NCBI GenBank assembly: GCA_034436035.1
Contig: DAOTVW010000365.1
Span: 1 to 26,425, forward strand
DNA: 26,425 bases
Source: UBA4823 sp034436035
GTDB lineage: Bacteria; Chloroflexota; Anaerolineae; Anaerolineales; UBA4823
Reading direction: 5' to 3'
A program made the translations under genes and the position numbers. Positions 7,870 through 15,874 of this stretch are shown one piece after another. The notes under the pieces were generated by a model. That model was given only the letters and a program-made list of their open reading frames with translations, was not told where the DNA came from and ran no database searches. Within the stretch, counting starts at the first letter, position 1. Each line of letters opens with the position of its first letter.

Positions 7870-9077
7870 TGGCTGACAAGTTTTTTAATCTCTCTTTGAC
7901 GGGGACTGGCGGGGAAGGGTCAATGGAAGACCCTTGGCATGCCGATGACTTTTTCAGCATCTTGCACGCGGCCACGGATGACGATTGGTACGTACGTGGA
8001 TCAGCAAATGTCAGTACTGGTTATCATATAGTAACCGGGAATAAAATATTTCCGTGGGGGGAACCATACCGGATACACACCACTAGCTGGTTTCACTTTG
8101 GTGGTGAGTCTGAAATTACAGGGATGATTTTAGAGGCGTCCGCCGACAATATAAGCATCGGCTATAGCAATTTAAATTCTTGCTTTCTCCATGTAGTTTC
8201 CGGCGGTAAGCGATTACTTGTCAATGAAGGATCTCCTCGTTTATCGGGATGTACAATAGTTGGAAACTTCGATTTTTCATATAGCGCTTTTGGGGATACG
8301 ACGGTAATGGATTCAATTTTAGATGGGACTTTTGTAACATCTGTTAACCCTGTTCAGTATTTAACCATTATCAATTCTTGTCTGTCAACAGTATCATTAC
8401 CATCATTCCACGCGGGCACGGAACAAAAAAATTATCAATTGGGATGGACTCCTCCGGCCTGGCCAGCATGGGACGACTCTCAATCCGCTTTCTGTAATTC
8501 AATATTATCAGTGGGGATTGATACCCCTCCTCAACCCGGAAATCCCCCGTATACGGGCTATGTTACGGGACTGTGGGACAGTTCACGAGTTGGTATCGGG
8601 GCGATGTATTTCGATACTACGACTCCAGATCCTACTACTACGACTCCAGCTCCTACTACAACAATTGAAGCTTCGATAATAAATTACTTGCGCAGTGATA
8701 GTATCCTAGGTGGGTATATTAGCTCATACTGCGGATCCTCGGCCGTGTTTTCTGAGGAGGCTCCGGAAGACGCTACAACGCCATTCGTTGTTGTGCGTAT
8801 AACGCGGAGCTCAACGGAGGCAATACCTGTGCAAGATTATAACTTCTATATAGATTATTATGATTATAATGTTTCCCGGTCAGATTCCAGAGCAGCCATA
8901 GAGAGAATTGAGATGCTTCTTGACAGACATACATTTAAAGACAACTCACATTACAACACCATTCGTTGTAATTATTTCTCTGGATCTCCGGTTGAGGATA
9001 TGGATCCTAGAAACATACACTATAACCTGCAGTTTTATGCGCGTGCTGGAAGAAAAAATTTTGTTGATAGATCATAA
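7869..9077 (+). CDS. Tail terminator domain fused to N-terminal beta-helix-like domain
   Basis: This 402-residue protein is about three times the length of usual tail terminators. Residues about 1-245 have repeated short strands and turns (GGESEITGMILEASADNISIG, LSGCTIVGNF, VMDSILDGTF, LTIINSCLS) like a right-handed beta-helix. A Thr/Pro linker follows (DTTTPDPTTTTPAPTTT, about 249-265). Residues about 266-402 look like a DUF3168/gpU-type tail completion protein: helix IINYLRSDSILGGYI, PFVVVRITRSS, DSRAAIERIEMLLDRHTF and a final LQFYARAGR strand. It lies exactly where a tail terminator belongs, between neck and tail tube genes. The N-terminal part may decorate the neck; that is inference. ATG 7869 is preferred over TTG 7863. 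Confidence 0.65.
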   Translation: MADKFFNLSLTGTGGEGSMEDPWHADDFFSILHAATDDDWYVRGSANVSTGYHIVTGNKIFPWGEPYRIHTTSWFHFGGESEITGMILEASADNISIGYSNLNSCFLHVVSGGKRLLVNEGSPRLSGCTIVGNFDFSYSAFGDTTVMDSILDGTFVTSVNPVQYLTIINSCLSTVSLPSFHAGTEQKNYQLGWTPPAWPAWDDSQSAFCNSILSVGIDTPPQPGNPPYTGYVTGLWDSSRVGIGAMYFDTTTPDPTTTTPAPTTTIEASIINYLRSDSILGGYISSYCGSSAVFSEEAPEDATTPFVVVRITRSSTEAIPVQDYNFYIDYYDYNVSRSDSRAAIERIEMLLDRHTFKDNSHYNTIRCNYFSGSPVEDMDPRNIHYNLQFYARAGRKNFVDRS

Positions 9078-9101
9078 ACCTTAACTTAAAGGAGCTATAT
9101 T

Positions 9102-9671
9102 ATGCGTTATCATGGAGTGGATGCACAAACCCTCAACCATCTTATTATAGATGCTGGGGAAGTAAGATTGAATTGGTCTCCGACCTCGGATGGGACTACG
9201 CTCGGAGCGACCAGGGGAGGAAATGTTTTTACCGTCGAGCAAGAGATAAAAGACATGGAATTTGATGGGGCAAAGGGTCCTGTCAAGGGCGGAAGACGGG
9301 TCACAAAATCCACCGCAAAGCTGACGCTCAATATGATCGAATGGGACACAGCTATACTTGGCATGTCCCTGCCCGGTTCGGCGCTCGATTCAACGACCCA
9401 TACAAACTACAGCGAGCTATACCGCAGGCTACAACTATCGTCTACGGATTACAAAGACTCAGTCACGCTTCTTGGAGAAGTCTCGGGGAGCAATTACCCA
9501 GTGGCGGTTACAATCGATAATGCTTTGCACACTGGAAATTTTGAACTCACCCTGTCAGATAACGAAGAGGCGGTGGACAAGCTTGAGCTTACCGCGCACT
9601 ATGACCCGGCGGATCTTGACAAGGAACCGTGGCATATCTACTTTCCAAAGGATACAACTTCAGGAGCTTGA
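9102..9671 (+). CDS. Major tail (tube) protein
   Basis: This 189-residue protein would polymerise into the tail tube. It begins MRYHGVDAQTLNHLIIDAGEVRLNW, and shows a TRGGNVFTVEQEIKDMEFDGAKGPVKGG segment and a VTKSTAKLTLNMIEW strand, a pattern typical of siphovirus tube proteins in which the 'D.E.DG..G.VKG' turn is conserved. The C-terminal half ends with ELTAHYDPADLDKEPWHIYFPK. A strong AAAGGAG ribosome binding site lies before the start, and a 9-bp hairpin follows the stop. Position before the chaperone pair and tape measure confirms the call. Confidence 0.85.
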   Translation: MRYHGVDAQTLNHLIIDAGEVRLNWSPTSDGTTLGATRGGNVFTVEQEIKDMEFDGAKGPVKGGRRVTKSTAKLTLNMIEWDTAILGMSLPGSALDSTTHTNYSELYRRLQLSSTDYKDSVTLLGEVSGSNYPVAVTIDNALHTGNFELTLSDNEEAVDKLELTAHYDPADLDKEPWHIYFPKDTTSGA

Positions 9672-9674
9672 ATC

Positions 9675-9696
9675 AAGGAGGGGATAGCCCCTCCTT
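9675..9696 (+). terminator. Stem-loop after tail tube gene
   Basis: A perfect 9-bp stem, AAGGAGGGG (9675-9683) with CCCCTCCTT (9688-9696), has a 4-base loop ATAG. A T-run comes eight bases later (9705-9710). It may be a partial terminator that lowers expression of downstream tail genes relative to the tube. Confidence 0.6.
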
Positions 9697-9726
9697 TCCT
9701 ACAGGTTTTTTAACAAAGGAGAAGAT

Positions 9727-10119
9727 ATGGCAGATATACAGATAAGACAGTTAAAAATTAAAGACAGAAAAACAGTATCGGAAATGATAAAAAAACTTTC
9801 CGACAAACTTGGTGATTCATCCATTTTAAATTGCATTGTGCCACCCGAAGCTGTAGCTAAAGAGAATACTTTGGAAAAGTCCAATTTCTTCTCGTCCGCG
9901 GGTGTAAAACTCCTTCGATTGATGTTTGACACAATTGAACAGGATATTGTTGCATGGTTTGCATCGCTTATAAACAAAACGGAAAAGGAATATTGGGAAA
10001 TGCCTCTGGATACAGAAGCGCGTATCATAGAGCAATTGACAAATTCTAAAGAGGTAAATGATTTTTTTACGCATGCCTCGCAGGGGTTCAGGCGGATGCG
10101 AGGCTTTGTAAAAAAATAA
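9727..10119 (+). CDS. Tail assembly chaperone (gpG-like)
   Basis: This 130-residue helical protein is the short form of the tail-assembly chaperone that coats the tape measure before tube assembly. It ends ...GFVKK with codons GTA AAA AAA TAA, so the stop lies directly after a slippery run of seven A residues. The ribosome binding site is AAAGGAG (9715-9721). The gene lies between the tube protein and the tape measure, as in lambda G and its relatives. A fraction of ribosomes slipping -1 at 10110-10116 would continue into the next frame. Confidence 0.8.
   Translation: MADIQIRQLKIKDRKTVSEMIKKLSDKLGDSSILNCIVPPEAVAKENTLEKSNFFSSAGVKLLRLMFDTIEQDIVAWFASLINKTEKEYWEMPLDTEARIIEQLTNSKEVNDFFTHASQGFRRMRGFVKK
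10110..10116 (+). promoter_or_regulatory. Slippery heptamer for -1 ribosomal frameshift
   Basis: A AAA AAA in the zero frame is followed at once by TAA. Slipping back one base gives ATA ACC GAC GCC..., an open frame that runs to 10430 with coding-like composition. The downstream frame has no good start of its own (only TTG 10149, without ribosome binding site). The sequence context is seen; the use of frameshifting in tail chaperones is established knowledge. Confidence 0.85.
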
Positions 10120-10430
10120 CCGACGCCGAAAATGCTGTAAGATTTTATTTGAAACTTCCAGAAGAAAAGTTTAAGAATTATTTGTATTCAGAATTCCTGT
10201 TTTTTTCAGGGATGGTAGAAAATGAAAAATTGCAAAATGAAAAACTTTTATATAAGGCCGCGGCTTTCGGAGCTTTTCTTTCCGGCCATGGTGGTAAGAG
10301 TTCTCTCAGCAGTTATCTGAGGAAGCTAGGATTGGCTGAGGATGAATTTTTTTCTGCCGGACAAAAAAAGGCCATCGCAAAACGGGGCCTCGAAGTTGGT
10401 AAACGCGTCGCGGAGTTGTTTAAAAAATGA
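10116..10430 (+). CDS. Frameshift extension of tail chaperone (gpT-like part of gpGT)
   Basis: This segment is translated only after a -1 shift, giving a fusion of 130 plus 104 residues. The extension begins ITDAENAVRFYLKLPEEKFKNY and stays open upstream through the slippery site, which shows that it is a continuation and not an independent gene. It is helical, with GMVENEKLQNEKLLYKAAAFGAFLSGHGG in the middle and a basic C-terminal end (EVGKRVAELFKK). The fusion would bind the tape measure and bring tube subunits. Its stop overlaps the tape measure start (ATGA). Confidence 0.8.
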   Translation: MTDAENAVRFYLKLPEEKFKNYLYSEFLFFSGMVENEKLQNEKLLYKAAAFGAFLSGHGGKSSLSSYLRKLGLAEDEFFSAGQKKAIAKRGLEVGKRVAELFKK

Positions 10431-12979
10431 GAAAATTATTTGAACTAGTTGGGGAAATATCAGTAAATGGCCTGGCAGGGGTGCAGCAAGGCTTGCAAAA
10501 CCTTGAGTTGCAAATGTCAAAAGCCGACAAAGCCTTTGCCAAGTTTGCTCGACAAACGGAAAAAATAGGCACCACACTTTCAAAGACCATTACGTTACCC
10601 ATTGCAGCTGTAAGTACGGCAATAGCTGCCGCGACTGTTAAGACCGGGCAATACGCCGATAAAATACTTGATTTAAATCAAATAACTGGGCTATCAACGG
10701 ATGCGTTGCAAGAGTATGAGAATGTAGCACGGGAGGCCGGGGTAAATTTTGATGGTTTTGTAGGCACTATAACCAAGCTGTCAAATTCTCTTCCGGAAAT
10801 TATAAAAGGTACAGGCCCCGCCGCGAATGCTTTGGAAAAACTAGGAGTAAATATAAAGGACTCAACGGGGCATGTAGAAAAAATGGACAATTTGTTCCCC
10901 AAAATTCTTGATAAATTGCGGTCCGTTGAAAATATAACAGAGCGTAACGCCCTGGCACAGGATATTTTTGGCAAGTCCTTGACGGACCTGGCCCCCGTTC
11001 TTGGTATGACTTCAGAAGAAATGGATCGTGCGCGGAAAAATGCGCATGATTTAGGGCTTGTAATGTCAGGTGATTCTCTCGCTGCAGCGAACGAATTCAG
11101 AAAAAAAGTTGAGCAGTTGAAGGGACAGTTCGATGCTTTTGTTAGGAGTATTGGCTCTGAATTTATACCATTACTGGAAGAGCTTATTCCCATAATACAG
11201 TCAAAAGTGGTTCCAGCAATAAAGGAATTTATATCCAGAATTTCCGACACCGTAAAATGGTTCCTGGGTCTGGATAGTACAACAAAGAAAATCATTGCAG
11301 GTTTCGGCGCATTCGTGGTCGTGGCTGGCCCAGCCATTTTGATGACGGGTAAAATAATTACTGTCTTCCGATCGCTAGTTGCAACTGTTACCCTTGCACG
11401 TACGGCCATACTTGGATTGACAGCTGCGATGGCAACCAACCCGTTCACGGCCGTCATCGTTGGGGCAGGGCTCCTTATAACGTCCTTGCTGGGGGTAAAA
11501 ACAGCATTTGATTTGGCTCGTGAGGCCCGTGATAAATATGATGATAAGCAAGCAGATTCCGAATCCGAAAAGAAAATGTTGGAATTCCGACAAAGCATGG
11601 ATTTGCTGGCTGATAAAATGGTGCAATACCAAACTGATGTCAATGATTCTATAGAATCCAATAAACTTTTTGGTAACGATATAGAAGAATTATCCAAAAA
11701 AGCAAATGCCCTCGGATGGGTGGTTGAGGGTAGCTTGTCCGAACGGTTCCGGACTCTTACACAAATCCTGGCTGGTAATACCAGCGAGCTCGAAATTTAT
11801 GACGCAAGGGTCGAAGCTCTCAAGAGGAAAATGGCAGGCATGGGTACTGGCGGTGGCACGAGCACGGAAGCAGAGAAGAAGGCCAGGGAAGAGCTGGCAC
11901 AGACCTGGAAGACCCAGGCCATGGAAATTGGTAAAACTGAACTGGAGCTCAATGAACTAAGACGGAATATGGATTTGGAAAAGGCGCGGAGCACAAAGGC
12001 CACGGCCGAGACAATTGATAACATCAACAAGTTTTATGATGCAAAAAAAGATGAACTTATAGAAAAGGAAATGGAGAAGATTGTAGAGAATGCAGAAACA
12101 ACGGTGGATATAGAAAAGGACAAAAAAGAGAAGATAAGTGAAATTGAAAAATATTATGCGGATGCGGTTTTTGAACAATCCAACTCTCGAATTAGCATTC
12201 TGGAAAAAGAGAAGGAAGAGGCCATCAGGTTAGCAAAAGAAAAAGGTGCTGAGACTGCAAACATAGAAATCTATTATGATAAATTAATTGCCGAGGCCAA
12301 AGCCGAGGCCCAAAAAGAAAAGGCCATGAAATTTTTGGATGATATGGCCATGGTGGGAGGTCAAATTGAGGCCATATGGTCTCAGGCCTACCAAAACAAC
12401 AGCATTGCTCTTGACAATTGGTACGCCAAAGAAAAAAGCAACATAGAATCTTCCATCACGAATCAGGAAGAACGCGAAAAGAGAATGGAGCAATTGGATG
12501 TAGAATATGATAAAAAATTAAAAAAGTTAAAGCATGATCAGGCAGTGAAGGAAAAAACATTTGCGATATTTTCTTCCATAATTAATACAGCCGCGGCAGT
12601 TGTTAAGTCACTACCTAACATTGCCCTATCTACTTTTGTGGGTGCCTTGGGGGCCATAGAAACGGGATTAATAGCAGCCCAGCCAATCCCTTTCGGGCGG
12701 GGCGGTTTGGTAAAACGGAAAGAAAATGGCATACAGGCCGTGGTTGGAGAAGGCAGTGAAAATGAATTGGTTTTGCCCATGGAGACCGGGACTGAGATTT
12801 TGGCAAAAAATCTTATGCACGAATTTTGGGAGTCATCTAATCAGGGCACAACTGTTACTCAACGTGATATACATATACATGTGGGGACCATGATAGCCGA
12901 CGAGGGAGGATTAAAGGAGCTAAACAGACGGCTATCAAAATATCAAATTATGGAGGCAACAAGATTGGGGGCGATATGA
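10427..12979 (+). CDS. Tape measure protein
   Basis: The 850-residue protein sets tail length. It opens with ELVGEISVNGLAGVQQGLQNLE and has long helices, the conserved segment QITGLSTDALQEYENVAREAGVNFD (about residues 85-109), and a hydrophobic middle region (about 289-365) with several membrane-like segments such as FVVVAGPAILMTG and GAGLLITSLLGV. The region from about 475 to 700 is Lys/Glu-rich coiled coil. At roughly 0.15 nm per residue the tail would be about 130 nm long, a rule-of-thumb estimate. The start overlaps the chaperone stop. No ribosome binding site stands out, so translation is probably coupled. Confidence 0.92.
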   Translation: MRKLFELVGEISVNGLAGVQQGLQNLELQMSKADKAFAKFARQTEKIGTTLSKTITLPIAAVSTAIAAATVKTGQYADKILDLNQITGLSTDALQEYENVAREAGVNFDGFVGTITKLSNSLPEIIKGTGPAANALEKLGVNIKDSTGHVEKMDNLFPKILDKLRSVENITERNALAQDIFGKSLTDLAPVLGMTSEEMDRARKNAHDLGLVMSGDSLAAANEFRKKVEQLKGQFDAFVRSIGSEFIPLLEELIPIIQSKVVPAIKEFISRISDTVKWFLGLDSTTKKIIAGFGAFVVVAGPAILMTGKIITVFRSLVATVTLARTAILGLTAAMATNPFTAVIVGAGLLITSLLGVKTAFDLAREARDKYDDKQADSESEKKMLEFRQSMDLLADKMVQYQTDVNDSIESNKLFGNDIEELSKKANALGWVVEGSLSERFRTLTQILAGNTSELEIYDARVEALKRKMAGMGTGGGTSTEAEKKAREELAQTWKTQAMEIGKTELELNELRRNMDLEKARSTKATAETIDNINKFYDAKKDELIEKEMEKIVENAETTVDIEKDKKEKISEIEKYYADAVFEQSNSRISILEKEKEEAIRLAKEKGAETANIEIYYDKLIAEAKAEAQKEKAMKFLDDMAMVGGQIEAIWSQAYQNNSIALDNWYAKEKSNIESSITNQEEREKRMEQLDVEYDKKLKKLKHDQAVKEKTFAIFSSIINTAAAVVKSLPNIALSTFVGALGAIETGLIAAQPIPFGRGGLVKRKENGIQAVVGEGSENELVLPMETGTEILAKNLMHEFWESSNQGTTVTQRDIHIHVGTMIADEGGLKELNRRLSKYQIMEATRLGAI

Positions 12980-13344
12980 AGGATGGGGATATATATCTTG
13001 GGATTGATGGATCGTACTCCCTATTGCCAGCGTTTGGCCGTAGATATACAGTTACCCCGACCATCCTTGCCAGAGAAGAAAGGACGGCAAGTGGACGGCT
13101 TGTACGTGATATAATAGCGACTAAAAATCGTTTTTCTTTAAATTACAGTTTGATTGATGGTACCAACCTGGATATTCTGCAAAATTTTTATTGCGCTGAT
13201 TCAACATTAAGTTTGAGGGTATATAATGACACAACTTACAATCAGTACACAGTACTGATGCAGCCCATTGAAAAAGAAAGAGTCGTTTTGGGGGGATCCG
13301 GCGGACTATGGTCCGGCATAAAAGTTATACTGGATGAGGTTTAA
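12976..13344 (+). CDS. Putative distal tail / tail-tip protein
   Basis: This 122-residue protein starts inside the tape measure stop (ATGA). It reads as a small beta-rich protein: GIDGSYSLLPAFGRRYTVTP, then RDIIATKNRFSLNYSLIDGTNLDILQNFY, then TYNQYTVLMQPIEKERVVLGG and a closing WSGIKVILDEV strand. Its place right after the tape measure is where distal tail (Dit-like) or baseplate-joining proteins occur. I do not recognise a family motif, so the name rests on position and size. Confidence 0.6.
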   Translation: MKDGDIYLGIDGSYSLLPAFGRRYTVTPTILAREERTASGRLVRDIIATKNRFSLNYSLIDGTNLDILQNFYCADSTLSLRVYNDTTYNQYTVLMQPIEKERVVLGGSGGLWSGIKVILDEV

Positions 13345-13346
13345 GA

Positions 13347-14669
13347 ATGATAAATTCAGGTTATGAATTCTATAACACAGCTATAGAAGCTGTTACTCGA
13401 AAATTCCACCCTTCTGTTTATGTAACATGGTCACAGGGAACCATTGACAAATCCATAGAAACAACAGCTACCAGCGAAAACAGGATTTCTTATTTGTCAC
13501 AGACTTATGATGGTAAGCTTCGTGTAAACCAACATAATGGTCTATGTACAAGCTGGGCCCATTTGGATGGTACAACGGCATGCGATATGTTATTTTATCC
13601 GGCCCCCGCTCCCGGCGAAATTAATCGATTTGAATTTGGATGGTGGTCTGATGCAACTTGTGATGGAAATGGGGTTTTCAATCCACCACAACAATTAAGC
13701 ATTTCATTTAATCAACGGCCAATAAATTTTTTAACAATATCTTTTTATTATCATCAATGGATTAGAGAAATTGAATTAGGCAACTATAATGGAGAGCTGG
13801 AATATGCTACTGACTACGATGTATTTGTTTTTAACGGTGACTCAACTGAATTTTACGGCAATTATGCATCAACCCACGAGTTTTTTGATGATGTAGATTT
13901 TATTCCAAACATAAACGTTGATGCTGTCGATAGGATTTTATTGTCCATAAACAAATGGAGCAAACCACATAGCACCGCAAAAATACTCGAATTTTACAAT
14001 TCTTATAAATCAAGTTTTTTTGGTGATGCTGTTAAAAGTATTGATTTATTAGAAGAGACGGAAATAAAGGGGTCAAACCCTATCGGTAATATTTCCTGCA
14101 ATGAACTTTCTTTATCCCTTCAAAACATAAATGTTCCGAGATTTTTTTATTTTAATGAGGACCAGTCCTGGGAACCCTCCATTGATGATCCTTTTGTTTA
14201 TGGCAATACTGACAGTCCTTTTAATAATGTCTTGCTTAAAAATAGAATTATAGAACCATATATTGCTTTGGAAGATCCAACAAAAACTTATAAAATTATA
14301 ATAGGAATTCCCCTGGGAAAGTTCTGGTCCGGAGACTGGGACTCAAAGGAGCAAGGAACGGTTGTAACAACAACTGCCAGGGACAGGATGGAATTTTTTA
14401 GATTGTCAACGTTTAAAAAATCTTTGATTTATAAAAATTATACCATTGCCGATCTTGCTGAAATTTTATGCGAACAGGCCATTGATGATATACCGGTTAT
14501 GTTGGATTTGGTTTACGAAATAGATCCAGCATTGAATAACTATACTATCTCAAATGCGTATTTCAAGAGGGTATCTTATTTTGAATGTTTCAAAAATTTG
14601 ATGGAAGCTTGTATGGGATTTTGTTATATGTCACGTAATGATGTTCTGATTTTTAGAGGGCCGGAATGA
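13347..14669 (+). CDS. Tail-tip hub protein, N-terminal part
   Basis: This 440-residue protein begins MINSGYEFYNTAIEAVTRKFHPSVYVTWS, a form I associate with tail hub or receptor-complex proteins. The middle has beta-strand-rich domains, and the last 100 residues (KIIIGIPLGKFWSGDWDSKEQGTVVTTTARDRMEFF) are of the gp27-like hub type with the pattern 'W......VTTTARDR'. The C-terminus stops abruptly at FRGPE. The next gene in a different frame continues as the expected remaining part of the hub, so the two may be a single protein split by a frameshift, or two subunits. Confidence 0.6.
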   Translation: MINSGYEFYNTAIEAVTRKFHPSVYVTWSQGTIDKSIETTATSENRISYLSQTYDGKLRVNQHNGLCTSWAHLDGTTACDMLFYPAPAPGEINRFEFGWWSDATCDGNGVFNPPQQLSISFNQRPINFLTISFYYHQWIREIELGNYNGELEYATDYDVFVFNGDSTEFYGNYASTHEFFDDVDFIPNINVDAVDRILLSINKWSKPHSTAKILEFYNSYKSSFFGDAVKSIDLLEETEIKGSNPIGNISCNELSLSLQNINVPRFFYFNEDQSWEPSIDDPFVYGNTDSPFNNVLLKNRIIEPYIALEDPTKTYKIIIGIPLGKFWSGDWDSKEQGTVVTTTARDRMEFFRLSTFKKSLIYKNYTIADLAEILCEQAIDDIPVMLDLVYEIDPALNNYTISNAYFKRVSYFECFKNLMEACMGFCYMSRNDVLIFRGPE

Positions 14670-14737
14670 ACAATGCAGATGTAATAAACCTTATAAAGCA
14701 ATACAAAAGAAATATGATATGGCGGATTTATTTATAA
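14666..14737 (+). other. Possible 23-residue reading frame bridging the hub parts
   Basis: An ATG overlaps the hub stop (ATGA) and opens a 23-codon frame, MNNADVINLIKQYKRNMIWR plus three residues. The first 16 residues look like a natural amphipathic helix and resemble the VVDIIKQYNRGN start of the fibre protein at 15875. It could be a real linker segment lost from the hub through indels, or chance. I see no ribosome binding site. Confidence 0.3.
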
Positions 14738-15393
14738 CACCTGATAATTATTTTGATAAAAACATCCCGTCCAGAACGGACCAGCTTTATAATTCCGTTC
14801 TGGTAAATACACAGCCTATTGTTGCGGATACATCGAGATCTATAGTTTACAGCTCAAATAACATAACTGTCCCGGTCTCCGGATTGGTATATGAATGCAT
14901 ATACAATTCAATTCCGGCTGAGGACGCAACTGCAAGTGTAACAGAGGGAGGGGCAAACATATCTATCAGTGACGCGACCTACTATGCCTGTAACGCACTA
15001 CTTACATTATCCAATAATGATTCTGTTGAGCATATATGTAAAATTGAAATAAGCGGGTTGAAATATACGGTACAGGGGGAAGACACAATCATATCAAGAG
15101 ACACAAAATCAATAACTAATTATGGTATTCAGGAATATTCTTATCCCGTCAACCATTTAATTCAAGACACAACTATGGCACAAAAAATTGCAGATACACT
15201 TGTTGGGTCTTATAAGAATATACGGAAAGATATTATTCTTTCATGGCGAGGAAACCCGGCCCTGGAATTGCGCGATACGATTGCGATAAAAATCTACGAA
15301 AAAAAAGATGCGACCGCCGAATTTCGTGTATATAAAAACCAAATTACTTTTGATGGAGCATTAAAAGAAACAACGGAAGGAAGGCTGTTATGA
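14719..15393 (+). CDS. Tail-tip hub protein, C-terminal part
   Basis: This 224-residue frame begins MADLFITPDNYFDKNIPSRTDQLYNSVLVN. This resembles an internal region of hub proteins, where '.YF...P....LYN.V.V' follows the gp27-like domain. It also contains NYGIQEYSYPVNHLIQDTTMAQKIADTLVGSYKNIRKDIILSWRGNPALELRDTIAI, the usual hub C-terminal pattern. There is no clear ribosome binding site before ATG 14719 and the frame is open back to 14650. I therefore think it is the second half of the protein at 13347, displaced by +1. Its stop overlaps the following start (ATGA). Confidence 0.6.
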   Translation: MADLFITPDNYFDKNIPSRTDQLYNSVLVNTQPIVADTSRSIVYSSNNITVPVSGLVYECIYNSIPAEDATASVTEGGANISISDATYYACNALLTLSNNDSVEHICKIEISGLKYTVQGEDTIISRDTKSITNYGIQEYSYPVNHLIQDTTMAQKIADTLVGSYKNIRKDIILSWRGNPALELRDTIAIKIYEKKDATAEFRVYKNQITFDGALKETTEGRLL

Positions 15394-15866
15394 GCTGGAT
15401 TACTCCAAAAACAGATTGGGCGGCTAGTCAAGTCATAGGAAGTGCTGATTTTAATCGCATTGAGGGTAATATAGAGTATCTATATAACCAGGGGTGGATA
15501 TTGACTGACAGCAGTTCTTTTAAAGCAATTTTTAAAAGGGATGGATATAGTGATCAGACTCTTAACATCTATTATGATGTAATTAACAACAATAACGTTA
15601 CTCTACATTTTACTGATCTGACTGATATGACAACAGGGGTTTTAAAAGTTGCTGAGAGTACACCAGTCCCCGCCTCAATTCGACCCCACCAAAATAAATT
15701 TCTCCCAGTGCTGATAGCGCGGGACCTGGAGAACGTATACAACTACCAAATGGCAATCTTGACAAACGGAAGCCTGTATTACAACGCTTGTTTCTATGCC
15801 TCGTCGGATGACGCGGGCAGCGCACAAGACTTGATAGGAGCCACGGTTCAATACCATATTTCATAG
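15390..15866 (+). CDS. Tail-tip / fibre-base structural protein
   Basis: This 158-residue protein begins MSWITPKTDWAASQVIGSADFNRIEGNIEYLYNQ, a short N-terminal signature common in phage tail-fibre and baseplate proteins ('P...W......GA.DFNRIE.N'), where a helix is anchored to the tail tip. The rest is beta-rich and includes a YDVINNNNVTLHFTDLTDMTTG segment. The GC content rises sharply after about position 15650, where the code changes style, which suggests module exchange within the gene. It overlaps the hub stop and precedes the fibre genes. Confidence 0.6.
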   Translation: MSWITPKTDWAASQVIGSADFNRIEGNIEYLYNQGWILTDSSSFKAIFKRDGYSDQTLNIYYDVINNNNVTLHFTDLTDMTTGVLKVAESTPVPASIRPHQNKFLPVLIARDLENVYNYQMAILTNGSLYYNACFYASSDDAGSAQDLIGATVQYHIS

Positions 15867-15874
15867 GATAAAAA

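Noticed and set aside
10678..11697. Long open frame of 339 codons on the minus strand inside the tape measure gene
   Set aside because: It is antisense to a well-supported gene, has Ser-rich low-quality composition and no ribosome binding site; an expected shadow of the tape measure codons.
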